Shown here piece after piece: positions 34,541 through 47,149 of a stretch of 64,000 nucleotides of DNA (its first letter is position 1; every line of letters begins with the position of its first letter). Location: contig NC_056745.1 in NCBI RefSeq assembly GCF_019279795.1, positions 510,661,823-510,725,822 on the forward strand, written 5' to 3'. The stretch is from Protopterus annectens (lineage: Eukaryota; Chordata; Ceratodontiformes; Protopteridae). The notes below the pieces were generated by a model that was not told the DNA's origin, searched no databases, and worked only from the letters and a program-made list of their open reading frames with translations. Made by a program: the position numbers and the translations under genes.

Positions 34541-35394
34541 GTATGTACCTTTTTAGAAGGTTGTCTGCACATCCAATAGCAATATTGTAATACTATGTGT
34601 GCATGTTAGCAGCCTACCGCAGAGCCCACTCAACCTGCTCTCTCCAGTCCCTTACCCCTCGTAGGTGCCTAGCCCGCCTCTGCTGTTAACTGATCTGTCT
34701 ACTAGATGGCAGCATTAACTTACTTTTAAATACTTTTATTGTAAAGTAAATCAAGCTACTGCATATTTGTCTCTCTCCTACTTGCTCTATTGCCCTGCCC
34801 TACCTTCTGTAGCCTCCCTTCTCCCCCCTCAATCTCTCTTAGCAGAACTGCACCTTACTCCTGAGCCTTGCTGCTCTGTGCTTACTACTCTCCTCAATGA
34901 TTGTTCCTCGCTGACTTGCTCTTCCATTTCCTTGTTTCTGACCCGCTCCGTTCGCCCTGCGGCTCACTCCGCTCCCCTACCCTACCCCCAAATCCCACCC
35001 ACCCCAGTGCTCCTACATTTATTCTCCTCCTAGCATCCCTCCCTCCCTCTCTCCACCAACCAATCCTCAACACTTTCCCTCCACCCCACCTGCCTCTCAC
35101 TACCTCACCCCTTCCCTCCTAAGTTCCTTAACCTCATCTCTATTACATCCAACAGGCCCCAGTTATCATGTACTCTCCTACTCCTAAAACCTTTATTTCC
35201 ATATCCATCCTCATCCTTCTTCTACTTCCTCTATACCATGCCACCTCCTATACTCACTTCCATCTACACCCTCCACCTCTGCCTCCCCACCTCCCCCACA
35301 CAACAACTTCCACAACATCTCAGCCTCTTTAGTTCCCTCCCACCCTTCCCTCCTCTTCAAAGTAAAACTTCTCCCAATCGCTGCTAAATACTAC

Positions 35395-36540
35395 AAACCC
35401 AGACCTTTTCATTACCAGACACTTCTAACTAAGTATAAACCAAAACAACTTATTCCTTATCTCACTTACCTCTGCTTAGCCAGTGACATTCACCCTAATC
35501 CAGGACTAAATTTCTCTCCTACTAACCACACTAGCTCCCACAATAATTCCACCAATAAATACCTCACATTACTCACCATCAACGTCCAAAGCCTAAAAAA
35601 TAAAACAACCCACTTTCATGCCTGGCTCACTCAAAACTCACCTGACATTGTAGCCATCTCTGAAACCTGGCTAAAACCTCACATAAGTGACTCTGAATTC
35701 CTTCCCCCTGGATTTCAATCACTTTGATCTGACCACCTAAGTACTCGAGGTGGCGGTGTCACACTAGTCTACTCCAACCAGCTGTCCTTTACTCCATATT
35801 GTAATCCTATCTCTTATTTCAATAATGCTGAACTTGTAGCAGGCCTTCTAACAATTAACAATCATAAAAGCATCTGCTTCATTTCCCTCTATATTCCTCC
35901 AGGTAACAACACCAACACCCCGGAAGACATCCTGTCCTGGGTCTTCTCAAGTATTAAACTGGAAACCTACATATTGGGTGATGTAAATATAGACTGGAAC
36001 AAAATCAACAACCCTAACCCCACCATGGCAATCAATCTATTTAACTACACTCAACTTACTAACATCATCACTAGACCCAACAAAACCAACCCCCCCCAGG
36101 CTCCATACTAGACTGGATCCTAGTATCTCATCCCAATAAAGTGATACAATCTGATGTCATACCAGACCTATTAGGAGACCACCTCCCTGCCTTCACCCAT
36201 CAAGCTTCCCTCACCCCCCCCACACTCCCACCAGTTTATCCACACGCAGAACCTCTCTAACTTTAACCCTACTACTTTCTCTGATTCATTCAGGAATACA
36301 AATTGGAACTCCCTGAAAACTCTTCCATTAGACTCAGCCATTGACTTTTTCAATTCAACTTTCTTAAATGTCCTTAGCTCCCTAGCTCTAGTAAGAACAA
36401 AAAGAGTAAAAACTAAGACCACCCCGTGGCTTACCAAAGACACCAAAAAGATTATGCTACAAAGAGATAAAACCTGGAAAACATACCTCCAAACTAAATA
36501 ACCAGACATCTTACTTAAATGCAAACAACTAAGAAACATT
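35395..36540 (+). pseudogene. LINE apurinic/apyrimidinic endonuclease domain
   Basis: The endonuclease nicks target DNA to prime reverse transcription. The frame begins in a hydrophobic stretch (LIPYLTYLCLASDIHPNPGL, 35449-35508) and continues with LTINVQSLKNKTTHFHAWL, then DIVAISETWLKPHI (catalytic Glu in SETW), RGGGVTLVYSNQ, ICFISLYIPPGN and YILGDVNIDWN (GDxN block). An in-frame TGA at about 35728 and a frameshift in a C-run near 36095 break it. Further on, frames with SDHLPAFT-like sequence and KTTPWLTKDTKK (36415-36450) mark the EN-RT linker. Confidence 0.85.
35479..35508 (+). other. 2A-like / GDIHPNPGP-type motif
   Basis: The codons read DIHPNPGL immediately before the endonuclease. A hydrophobic run ending in G-D-I-H-P-N-P-G-P is conserved at this place in CR1/L2/Rex1-type LINEs and resembles the D-x-E-x-N-P-G-P core of 2A ribosome-skipping sequences. 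Here Gly-Asp has become Ser-Asp, and the last Pro has become Leu, so any skipping would be lost in this copy. Confidence 0.6.
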
Positions 36541-36839
36541 GCCAAAAAACAAGTTATCAAAGATAAAAAGTCCTACTACATCAAAATGCAAACAAATCAT
36601 GCAAAAAACAAACCCCAAACAATTTTGGAACTCTATCAACTCTCTCCTTAAGCCAGGTACTAAAAACAATCCCTGCCCCGACACCAGCAAATCTGACCTT
36701 GAAATTGCCTCACTATTCAACACCTTCTTCACCACTTCTATTAGCTAACCAAGACCTTTACCAACAACAACCCTCAACCCCACCCCAACCAGACATCCTC
36801 TCCCCCCTACTTTCAAACTCAAACCCATCTCCACCTACC

Positions 36840-38415
36840 AAATAAAGAAACTACTCTCTAAACTAAAGCCTTGCTCCAATGCCCCCGACAACATTCCCTC
36901 CTCCTTCTTAAAATAGCCTCCGATGGTATTGCTCTCCCTATTAGCATCCTGATCAATAGATCCCTACTTGAATCCTATGCACCCAAACTGTGGCACTCTG
37001 CATATATTCTTCCACTTCACAAGGGTGGAAAAAACTGTAATGTATCTAATTTCTGCCCCATAGCCATCCTTTCCCCTCTCTCTAAATGCCTTGAAAAATG
37101 CATCCACCTTCAGCTCTTGCCATTACTTACCAAACACCAGCTACTCTCTTCTACCCAACACAGCTTTTGCCCAGGACATAGTACCAACACCGCCCTTCCC
37201 TCCTTCTTACATACTGTCAATTTAGCCTGTGACTCCGGTAATTTAGTATCCTCAGTTCTGCTGGACCTATCTAAAGCTTTTGATACCATCTCCCACACCC
37301 ACCTTCTAAATCATCTGTCTAATCTCAATGTCTCCCACAAAACTCTCTCCTGGTTCTCCAGCTATCTTTTCGACAGGTCCCAGGCTGTCAAATGGGGCCA
37401 GGGCACCTCCACCTTCTGTCCTACCCCCACTGGAGTACCCCAAGGATCCATACTTGGCCCATTTCTATTCAACATCTTTATTAACGACTTTTACAAGGCC
37501 ATAGCCAATACTAAAATTGTTCAATATGCTGACGATTCTACTTTGATCTGCTGTGCCTCCAACTTAACAGATCTCCAACTACTGACACAAACAGCCTTCT
37601 CAACTACCGAAAACTGGATGCTCCAAAATCACTCTCATTAAATGCTAACAAAACTAAAATCCTTCTATTCTCTCCTAAGTCCTCCCCTATTGATAAAAAC
37701 TCATTCCAAATAACCAGCCATAACTCCATTTTAGAGATCGTTCCCTCCACCAAACTTCTTGGTGTAACCATTGATGAACACCTAAAATGTAATATTCACA
37801 TCCAGCTAAACATAAAGAAAACCCACATAAAACTCTGCCTACTTTATAGAAACAACCACTTCCTCTCTCCTGCTACCAGATTAACTCTTGCCACTACCTA
37901 TCTCCTTCCCTCTCTACTGTATGGCACCCCTCTGCTTACTAATTTATCCTCCTCACTGTCCTCCAAACTAGAAGTATGTTACAATAAAATCTCCAGATTT
38001 GCTACCAAAGCCAAATCTTCCTCTCATCACTGTTCCTCCCTTCACTCATTAAACTGACTTGAACTCCATAACCAGCTTGACTTTCTCCAAATCATGACTG
38101 CCTATAGACTACTATTCCTACCTACCAAGTGCCCTGCACTATCCAATATCCTACAACCATATACTCCCCATAGAACACTTAGATCTACCCACCAAAACCT
38201 AATTACCATCCACAAACCCAAGCGCCCAGCTGGTCAACTTCTGCTTTCCTTCACCTTAGCCAAAAAATGGAATGCTCTTCCCTCCACTCTTAGGACCTGC
38301 GATAACCTCGAAAACTTTAAAACTCTTCTTCATTCTCACCTTTACTCAAACAGGAAATGCAACTGTACTCTTCACCCTATACCTCTCAAGGTCTCCTCCA
38401 CTTTTACACCTAGCT
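36840..38415 (+). pseudogene. LINE reverse transcriptase and C-terminal domain
   Basis: An open frame of 256 codons (36871-37641) carries nearly the whole RT: ILPLHKGGKNCNVSNFCPIA, LTKHQLLSSTQHSFCPGHST, VSSVLLDLSKAFDTISH (motif A Asp), TPTGVPQGSILGPFLFNIFI (motif B) and IVQYADDSTLICCAS (motif C, YADD intact). A frameshift near 37640 is followed by the thumb region (SLNANKTKILLF, STKLLGVTIDEHL, RNNHFLSPATRLTLATTYLL), one stop (about 38056), and a last 107-codon frame (38094-38417) ending in AKKWNALPSTLRTCDNLENF, typical of the LINE C-terminus. The catalytic residues survive, so loss of function is recent relative to the other LINEs here. Confidence 0.9.
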
Positions 38416-38699
38416 AACCTTGCTCATTTGTATTATGTATAAATAACTATACTGTAAAATCTAGCCTCAAGGCCATTTGCCTGTCTTTTACACCTAAACA
38501 AAATTGTAATTGTTTGTTTTTTCATGAATGCTACCTGCTCATTTGTCAATAATGCAAAGTTTCTTAGTAATTATTCATGTAACTATGTGTTGTTGGAGAT
38601 TTTCTCTCTGGGCCTCCACTGAAAATGGGCTCCCCGAGCCCAGTGAACCACCCCGGTCATCAAACTGGAATAAATAGATAAAATAAATAAATATATGTT

Positions 38700-39920
38700 T
38701 ATAACTTTAATTAGCATTTATCATCATAGCAGTTCTTAGATATGTTGCTATTTGTTCCACTGTTCTGTTTTGAACTGATAAATCAATTGCTGCCATGTGG
38801 CCCCAGATCATGGCTGAAAAGGGTCTGAGGATGAATTTATTTACCAAGTTATCAAATATAATAAAAAAATATATAAAATGATACTTTGATGATTACTCAT
38901 GTGTGCTACTCCTAACCCTACCCCTAATTCCAGCTGTAATTGTAATACTACATTTTATGTTCAAAGTAAGTACTGTTGGTCCATTAGTAGGCACAGACTG
39001 ATGGAGCCCTTACTGTGGCTCAAGTGACTGGATATGAATAGCAGTCGCAGCTCTGGAAGAGGCAGGCAGGGATGGAAAGAAATTAATGGGCATGGACCAC
39101 TCACCCCTACCAGAGCATGGGAGGCATTTGCATGCACTTGTGGGCACATTTGGTGGTACAGTATCTCTGTGGACTCTGGGAAGACAACCTCTCATTCTCT
39201 GAGAGGAGGATCAGGGCCACCTAGAGAGAACACCCTTGCAGATGTGAGGGGACATCCTCCATGGATAGCCCATTGCACACATTCAGCTAGATGCTAGGGA
39301 GGGGTGTGCAGTGGGTGAAATGGAAAAAAATATGAATTGCAGCTGATGGCTGTCTAAATGACAGTCCGCCGTGGTCAACTCTCACCCTGGAGGAGAATGA
39401 ATGTGTCAATTGGTTGGAAAGGTACTGATGAGCAACAAGCAGTTGGAGTAAAAATGTGAAAAAAAGCAATAAACAGAGTTCTGATTATTCAGAGTGAACT
39501 TGCTCTAAGTGCCTCTTGCCCATGTAATTGGTATATATAGTCACTCTTATGAGCTGGGTTTAATATTCTGCAGTATTTTGTATCAGACTCAGTCTTAAGC
39601 TCATCTAAGATGTATGCATTGGCACTAAGGTAAAGTAATTTAGTGATATTGGATAAATGTTAATGTCTGCCTCTTAAGAACACATCTTCTGAGCAGATTT
39701 TTTAAAGATAGACACACATTAAATGCATGACTAGATAAACAAATCCATAGCAAGGAGTAGGAAAAGGGGTGGCTGTCCCAGGGGACACTGTTAGGGGACA
39801 TGCTTGTCTCTGTAGAAGAGGTGCTGATCTGCCACTGCAAACTCATTTAAGCCACCACAATTGTAAGCTGGGCTGCTTTAGTGACACTCAGGCATGGAGT
39901 AATTGCTGTTGTGGGCTTGG
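38700..39920. other. Unassigned spacer
   Basis: No element or gene recognised. Frames of 60-87 codons at 38961-39469 overlap each other on both strands and lack motifs. Confidence 0.4.
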
Positions 39921-42480
39921 TCAGCAATTTATAACTGATGTTTTGTGGATATGCAGGAGGTCCATCAGAGTGGGGTCTGATAATGCCCTGTATGCCAGGC
40001 GTAGATCTCCCCTCAACAGTCTGTAGGAGATAGAATACAGGGATAGGGACTTGAGGTGGTCTGCATAGGACATGTTACTTATGCCCTGTATTCTTTTAGT
40101 GAGAAACCTCTCTGGACATTCCAGTTGTTGTATATGCCTGGTTAAGTACATACCAAAAGGGGCATTGTACTCAATGATAGGTCTGATGAATGCCGAATAC
40201 AGAGGAACAATGACCTCCTTGGACCTAGATGCCATACCTTTGTTTATAAGTTGCACAACATAGACTAATTTCCTCACTACTTTAGACACTTGATGGTCAA
40301 AGGCTAGATTACTGTCTGTGTGTGTTGCCAAGTCCCTGACTACTGGGTGAACTCTTAGGGGTGTGTTGTCAATATTATAGTCACCAGGGGTGGATGACTT
40401 TGTGAAGGATACTGTTATGCATGTTTTGGTATTTAGTTTTAGTCCATGGTTCTGGCACCAGTTGTTTGTCTGTGTCAGCCCTTCCGGGAGAACATTTGTC
40501 TTGATGAGGGATTCAGTGACAGCTCTTAATTTGCAATTATCTGCAAATTTAGTCAGCCAGAGGCCATTGACATTGGCCTTGACTTCAGAGAAGTAAAGCC
40601 AAAAAGGAGCAGTCCCAGGACCATTCCCTGAGGGACCCCACTTGTGACTGGCCTCTTTGTAGGGGTGGACTCCCCAATTCTAACTTCCTAGGCCCTGTCT
40701 ATGAGCCAGTTGGCTATCCACCAGGGGACATAAGGGTTTGTACCTAACCTCTTGAGTTTGTCAACAATGCCCAAGTGGTGTACTGTATCAAATGCCCTGG
40801 CCCGGTCAAGGTGAACAGTTTGTCCCTTATCCATTGCTTTGGTGACTTTCCTCAAAGAAGTCCACCAGGGTGAGTATATATGACCTGCCCTTGATAAAAC
40901 CAAATTGGGTTGGGTCCAGGGTCAGGAGGCTAAGTATGTCATTACTGATAATTTCAATGATGATTCTTTCCATGGCTTTGCATATGAGACTAGTGTGACA
41001 TATGGGTCTGTAGTTTCCAGGGTCTGTAGATGGCCCACCTTTATGCAGAGGGCTTACAGTTGCTGTTCTCCTTTCATGATGCATGAAGCCTGTTTGGAGG
41101 TTACAGTTAAATAGCAATTACTGTGGGCATGATAGGTCATGTTTCATGCTGTTTAGAAGGCATCCTGGGATATCATCTGGGCTCACTGATGCAGTGTTCT
41201 TGGCCTTAGAGAGAGCATTTAGGACCTGTTACATAGTGATAGCAGGGTGAGTTGTATGTGATGGTATTTCCTAAGGGAAGCTCGAGGGGAAGAGAGGGGT
41301 AAAGTTGGAGCTGAATTTGTTGGCCAGTAGGTTTGCTATATCTTCTGGCTTAGTACAGGTGGCTCCATTTACAATGGGTTCTCTACACAATTATGTACTG
41401 TCTTTGAGGTTGGAGGTATAGCTAAATAATGCTTTGTGGCTGTTTCTGGTCTGGGAGACCAGAATTACCTCAAATTTGGCTTTGGCAGACTTTATTTGTC
41501 CACTGAGTTGTTTTTCTAGTTTGAGGAGAGTGCTTTTATCCTGGTGGGTGCTGCACCTCCTAATTTTTGCCATGACTTTCTTCCTTCCGTTATACAGCCT
41601 ATTGATTTTGTGATAACACCAGGGTGGCTTGTTAAGTTAGTTCTGTACTTCTTCCTGGTGGATACAGCTTCCTCTTTGCAGCTATTAACATGCTTGTATA
41701 GGATTTCTTTGAACAGTTCTGCATAGGCAGCAGTGCTCGCAAGGTTTATGGGGGCTTGCAGTTTTTCCAGGTTATCACTTAAGTGCAGGAAGTTAGCCTT
41801 AGAGTAGCTTCTGAATATTCCAGAGTTAGCTGGGGTTCCATGTTTTATTTTTACTTCAAAGAACATCATGTTGTGGACTGGCCTTACCAGAGAAGACATT
41901 ACACTAGGGGGTGTGCAGCACTCTCCTATATTAGTGAGGATCAGATCCAGTATGGTTGCACCTCTGATTGGTGTATTGATTGTTTGGTGCAGAGAGTTTG
42001 TATTTACAAAATCCAGGAATCTCTGTGTCTGTACATGTAGTGTCATATAGGATTCATAGTTAATAGTGGGGTAATTAAAGTCCTCTGTGAACATGATATT
42101 GGGTTGGATGGTGAGTGTTTCCAATAAGTTTAAATACGTGGTATAGGTTTTCTGGGTCATACAGGGAGACCTATAGCTTGCAAGGAAGTGGTATTGAATT
42201 TTGCCTGTGGTGATTTGAGCATGGAGAAGCTCAAGTGCATTGTCCTGTTTGACCAGCCTTGAGGTATATTTATTTTACCTTCACCTTTAGTCCCTGTCTG
42301 TGTAGTAGCTGGTCTAAATGTTGAAGGCATTATTACTTTGCACTATCGATGTGCTCTCCATGACTTTAAATCATGTCTCAGTGACTGCACAGACATCAAC
42401 ATTCTCTAGGGAGAAGAGAGCTTCTAGGGATTAGAGTTTTTTGTTTAGACTTCTAGCATTGAGCAGTAATACCTTTAGAT
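39921..42480 (-). pseudogene. CR1 LINE ORF2: endonuclease and reverse transcriptase
   Basis: From the right: DVCAVTET (catalytic Glu region, about 42390), IMFTEDFNYPTINYESY (DFNYP block), TPIRGATILDLILTNIGE, linker SKANFLHLSDNLEKLQ (214-codon frame 41516-42160). RT follows: RRTATVSPLHKGGPSTDPGN then YRPI, DPTQFGFIKGRSYILTL, LDRARAFDTVHHLGIV (motif A), and FADNCKLRAV near 40545, where the second catalytic Asp is Asn. The last 136-codon frame (39921-40331) has VPLYSAFIRPIIEYNAPFGM and LYSISYRLLRGDLRLAYRAL. It is 3'-truncated near 39921 and inactive through stops and the D-to-N change. Confidence 0.88.
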
Positions 42481-42495
42481 GTTCTTGGTTTTGAT

Positions 42496-43560
42496 TTATG
42501 TTGGAACTTTCGTTTTGGCATTGCCTAAAATAGGCACTGTGGGGAAGACAGTTTTAGCGAATATTTGAAAGCCTAGAGGGGAGAGGTATAGACTATCCCT
42601 GGCAAAGCAGCATGGTCTGTTGACCATCTCCTTCCATGCTGACAAATATTGCACCCCCTTAGAATGATTCCAGAAACTAAACCAATTATTAAAGTCAATC
42701 ATCTTTTGTTCGTGTTGCGACATCATCCGTGGAGAAGGTAAACTGCTGCTCAGTGCTAGGCTCATACCAGTCTGGGACATATATTCCAAGAGCTACATGA
42801 TGTCTCTCTTCATATAGTCAAGGGAGGTATGTCTCGGGTCATTTACACCCATATGGACTATGACTGAGTCATACTGGTACTTGGTTCAATGACCCGAGTA
42901 CATGTATAATGTGATGGATCCTAGCTCCTGATAGGATATTGACCGTGACTTTCTCCTTACTCATCCTGGTGAAAGGGACATCAGTGTGTTTCAGAATAGA
43001 GTCCCCAATGACCAGAATGTTGGATTGTGTGGTGGGTTGACTTATGGGCTTAGAAGTAGAGGCTCCATGAGATGTGGCTGTATGTGTTGATGTGGGTGTT
43101 GTTTTAAAAGAGTACATTCGGGGCTGCTGAGGGTATTTGTTATGTGTACTTCATCTAGGAGGTCTTTGAGGGTTAGGAAGGTTACATTTAAGTGCCTCAG
43201 CATATGTGGGTCTATGTGTCTGCTTTGAAATGTGTGTGATAGGTGTAGTGTGTGTACTTCTAACAACCTTATTGACATGAGGAGTACTTTTATGTGAGAG
43301 CTTTGCCTGCACTGACATTGTGTAAATACATCTCTTACATACTATACCAATTTGTTTGAGAAGTAACTGGTTGTCAGTAAACATGATGCAATTTCTGCAT
43401 TGCCTCAGGATGTCCGTATCTACCAAGTTGGTAATGGAGATAGTGGGAAAGTTCATATCCATGGTAACAGACCCTTTTTTATTGATTAGACAGTTGGAGT
43501 GCGAATATAAAGCAGTGTCAGGAGTATCCAGTTTGCAATTCTGAGATCAATGCTTGTCAC
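42496..43560 (-). pseudogene. CR1 LINE ORF1: zinc-finger and esterase-like protein
   Basis: 43151-43462 starts MDMNFPTISI and has a Cys pattern CRNC..CKRC (two pairs about 20 residues apart), a PHD-like or zinc-finger start. Then 42869-43117 has SNILVIGDSILKHTDVPF: GDS is the nucleophile block of SGNH/GDSL esterases. In another frame (about 42845-42890) YDSVIVHMGVNDPRH gives the G-x-N-D block, and 42600-42640 gives RDSLYLSPLGFQIFA where the family's catalytic D-x-x-H reads D-x-x-Y. Vertebrate CR1 ORF1 proteins are known to carry such an esterase. Frameshifts and the H-to-Y change make it inactive. 43463-43560 is the presumed 5' UTR. Confidence 0.8.
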
Positions 43561-44849
43561 TGCAAACTAGTTCTCCTGTGTGTAACTAGATATTGGTGAA
43601 ATTTTGATTGTGATTTTTACAGGAAAAATGTCACTCAGGTGCCTGTGTCTCTACAAGGCACTTCCAAACACTTGAGGGGAAACTAATAAGTAGACCCTGA
43701 TGATTTACAGATGAAGTATTTATGCAGATATTCTGAAGATGTTAGAAACAAATCAAGTAGTACATACTGAAAAAAGAATTATCTAGTCAAGAATGATGAA
43801 AAGAAGGGAGTCATGTGAATGGCTACTGTGTGGCTACTACTAGTGCTGGTCTCGCCACAGCTTCATTCTACTGGGATACAATGCTCCTTTTCTTCTTCTC
43901 CCACTAGAAGCAAAATATTAGCACCTATCTCAAGATAAGAAGCAGGCTACAGCCTCCCTACCCAACAAGAAACAGTCAGAAATCAATGCACTCTGTTCCT
44001 TCACGTGCCAGGAGTAAAATATAAGCACAAATTCTAAGCTGGCACCAATGAAGAAGTTATTAGTCTTTATGGTGATCAGCAGTCTCCAGGAAATAATGTC
44101 CCTGTGCTCCTTCTCTCACCAGGAGTAAAATAGAAGCACTAATCCCAAGATTACTACCAAAAGGCAGAATGTGGGCTCTCCAATAATTTAATTGGTGGTC
44201 TTGGAGTAGATATTGCAGATTTTAAAGGTAAGATGGAAAATAGGTTAATATTCTGAGAGCTACAGTGTTCACTAAGCAGTTAGATATGAAAGAGGCTGTA
44301 ACAAGCTTTAGCTATCTAAGTGGAGAGTCACTAATTTTAAAAGAGAAAAATAGATTGGAAGGGGTTGGCACTTTGTACTTTTGTTCTATGGAATACAGTG
44401 GGGTGGCCAATAAATTTAACCAGTTGACTGGGAGTGTTTTCACAAAATGATAATTTTGTGGTTACTCACAACACCCAATGAAAGGCGAGAGGGAAGGAGG
44501 TATGTGGTCAAATTAGCATAAAGGTCAGGCAACTAGGAAGGCAATTGAGATTAAAAACACAACATGGGAGAGGGTGGGGAAAAACTGAATTTCCGCGTGA
44601 CTCACAAAAGACACAGCTGTGGTCTCTTCTAGTTTAATTTTGTAATCAATTAAAAACAGAATATAAGTAAAACACAGTGTAAAGAAAACCACTCACAATA
44701 TACAAAATAGGAGAAGTCAGTAAAGTAATACAAGAAAGCAAAAATAAACTAACCTTTCCCTAACAACAAGTTGTGGCAGAGTATGGGTGAGCCTTTCTGT
44801 TAAAGCCTTGGAATGTTTTATTTTATCCTTTAAATAGAAGCTTTAGTTC
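43561..44849. repeat. Unassigned spacer with a degenerate tandem repeat
   Basis: Between about 43890 and 44160 a unit recurs three times with spacings of roughly 110-125 bp: CTCCTTTTCTTCTTCTCCCA.., TGTTCCTTCACGTGCCAGG.. and GTGCTCCTTCTCTCACCAGG.., each followed by AGnAAAATAnnAGCAC. The rest holds no recognised feature. Confidence 0.55.
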
Positions 44850-46543
44850 CTAGCTTGAGATATAGAAACTTCCAAACAAAGATCCTAAATCTTCTAGACT
44901 TTGTTGCATATTTGGGAGACGTATATATATCCCCCTCCAATTATTTCTTTGTGAATTGCTTATCCATTCTCTCTTCCCAATCCTTTCTAACCTCTGTTTC
45001 ATCATTATCCCTTTCCACTTTGAATTATAGGTTTCTGATTGTGCTATGTATATGTGTAGCTCTGAAATACCCCTTCAGATTGAGAAATCCCAAACTAACT
45101 TGTTTAATTTGAGGAATCCACTTATCCCACTTGACTCTTAACTATCTTCCCCTCCCAGATAAAATCCTTCAGCTCTTTATGAATTGCAATCTACAGCTTC
45201 TCCTCTGGTTGATAAAAATATGCCTGACCTGTGTATAAAACTAAAGGGACTAAAAACATTTTAACTGTTTGTATCTTGCTATCCATATCCTTAACTGCTA
45301 CATGAGAATCCTTTTTAATCTACAATATAATCTACATATACTTCTAAGTACTTCATTTTATCATGTCCCATAAATAGAGATATTGCTGAACCCATTTGTG
45401 TATTGGTGCATAATTTACAGCTATTGTCTTTGTTTTTACTTCATTAATTTTGTATCCCAAAAAGATTTGAAACTGCCTCAAAATGTTCCACAACATTGAA
45501 ATGTCCTTTTCTGGTTTTATCAGGTACAAAATAATATCATCTGGAAATAGAGCCAGCTTTTCTTGACTACCATACCAGTTATATCTTTTCTGAGTCTCTT
45601 ATTTTCTTTGCCAGTGGTTCTAAATATAGTGGAAATAACAAAGGGGAAAGTCAAAGAGGATACCCCTGTTTGGTTTCTGTTCTCAAACAGAAATTATCAG
45701 ACAGGAACCCACACACTTTAATTTTCACCACTAATCCCTCGTATATCTTCCTAATCAACCATATAATTTTATCAGGGAATGCAAATGCTTCCTTGCCCTG
45801 TTCATAAAGTCCCACTTTACTCTGTCGAATGCTTTCTCTGTATCAAGACCCACCAACAACAGTGGTATTTTCTTGTATTCAGCTTCCCTCTGAAACATCA
45901 ATGTTCTGTTACTGTTGTCAAATGTTTGCCTCCTTTCCACAAAACCACATTGATCCATATCTATCAATTTTAGCATCACCTTTGTCATTCTTTTAGCCAT
46001 TATATACATAAACACTTTATAATCATGGTTTAGGATTGAAATAGGCCTTCATTAAACTGGATCTGATGGTCTTTACCCCCTTTAGGTACTACAGCCACCA
46101 CTGCTTTCTTCCAGGATGTTGGTGCTTCTCCTCCTCTTAAAATACTGTTAAACAAAACCTTCCAGATCTTTGTCAGTTTTTCCCTCCTAGCTTCCAAAGT
46201 TCCACAGTAATATCATCTATTCCCAGGGACTTTCCTGTGAATTGGTTATACATCATAATTTTTGTCTCCTCTCCTCCTATTTTAAACACTACTTTAATTT
46301 TATCCCCATTAGCTATATTTTCAGAAGAAATTTCTATTTTCTTTAATAACTCACAAATAATTTCCACTACCAATTCCTTAAATTCTTCTCTTTTCAACAG
46401 ATAGGTGGAAAAGCACCAGTGTTTCATTTTTATTTCATTTCCCTGCTTTTTTGTTTTAGTTATTACTGTTGCGTGATCTGAAATCGTTATTGGATGCATA
46501 TAAAAACTTTCAATTAAATGCTCATGTTCCTGTGAAATGTAAA
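44850..46543 (-). pseudogene. L1-type LINE ORF2: RT to endonuclease end (3' half of a split L1)
   Basis: 44870-45000 matches 30620-30740 nearly base for base, then about 500 bp present in that copy is missing. 45755-46015 encodes LIDMDQCGFVERRQTFDNSN, then LLVGLDTEKAFDRVKWDFM (RT motif A, Asp kept). 46173-46571 is a 132-codon frame with VRQDYLTFYISQEHEHLIES and ITISDHATVIT (the SDH block closing the APE endonuclease), then GIDDITVELWK. The sequence stops at the left DIRS end at 46544; the upstream half resumes at 53911. Confidence 0.82.
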
Positions 46544-46702
46544 ATGTTAAGTAGTCCTGTCTCACCTTCATTCTTTATGTATGGGTTCAGAGCTGAATGT
46601 CGGCTCAGACTCGGCCTATTCACAAGCTGGAAAGCTTCTGATTGGCTCATGGCTAGAGGGTATCCCATAGTGCACCAGTAAAATCCCCAGATCCTGTTTG
46701 CC
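46544..46702 (+). repeat. DIRS copy 2 left inverted terminal repeat
   Basis: ATGTTAAGTAGTCCTGTCTC starts the repeat, and CTTCTGATTGGCTCATGGCT and AGAGGGTATCCCATAGTGCA lie inside. The reverse complement recurs at 53726-53885 at roughly 90 percent identity. Confidence 0.9.
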
Positions 46703-47149
46703 ATGTAGACGAGTTTGGTTGTGCTTCACATTGGCTCTGGCTAAGTTTCTTCTTTATTTGGGTTTTTTAACTCTTATTGTTTTCAAAATTTAAACCAAGA
46801 TAATCATATTATATTAGTTCTTCCTTTAGCGTTTTTGACTCCGTTTCGGTGCCATTTATACTATATTTTGGCCCCTTGGCCTTCTAAGTTAGTGGTATCC
46901 TGTGTGCTAGTTGTTTCAGTTTGGTTCAATGTTTAGTAGCAGGAAAGAGTTTATGTTTTCTTTGCTCCTTATCTTTCAACCAGGAATGGCTGAATTGTTT
47001 ATTGCCAGTCAGACCTCATTATGTTTAAGTAGGAGAACTTTCCTGGTGGTCTCCCCTACATAGCTAGTTACCATTTCTATTACAGCTAGTTTAATTATTG
47101 GAGTGTGTCTGCATATTTTTAGTTATAATTGGTTTTCCTTTACAGCTTC

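Larger units (their letters stand above)
34590..38695 (+). mobile_element. Near full-length LINE (CR1/L2-like, family T)
   Basis: A C/T-rich, G-poor leader (about 34620-35380), then an endonuclease-RT frame (35395-38415), a 3' UTR carrying the family signature TTGGAGATTTTCTCTCTGGG and CTCCACTGAAAATGGGCTCC, and a GATAAAATAAATAAAT tail. Short tails of the same family occur at 3960, 10430, 11868 and 57455. APE-type endonuclease, RT motifs and short-repeat tail place it in the CR1/L2/Rex1 group; the exact clade would need a tree. Base composition (pyrimidine-rich sense strand) differs clearly from the AT-rich L1 neighbours. It is the least decayed LINE in the window but carries stops and frameshifts. 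Confidence 0.85.
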
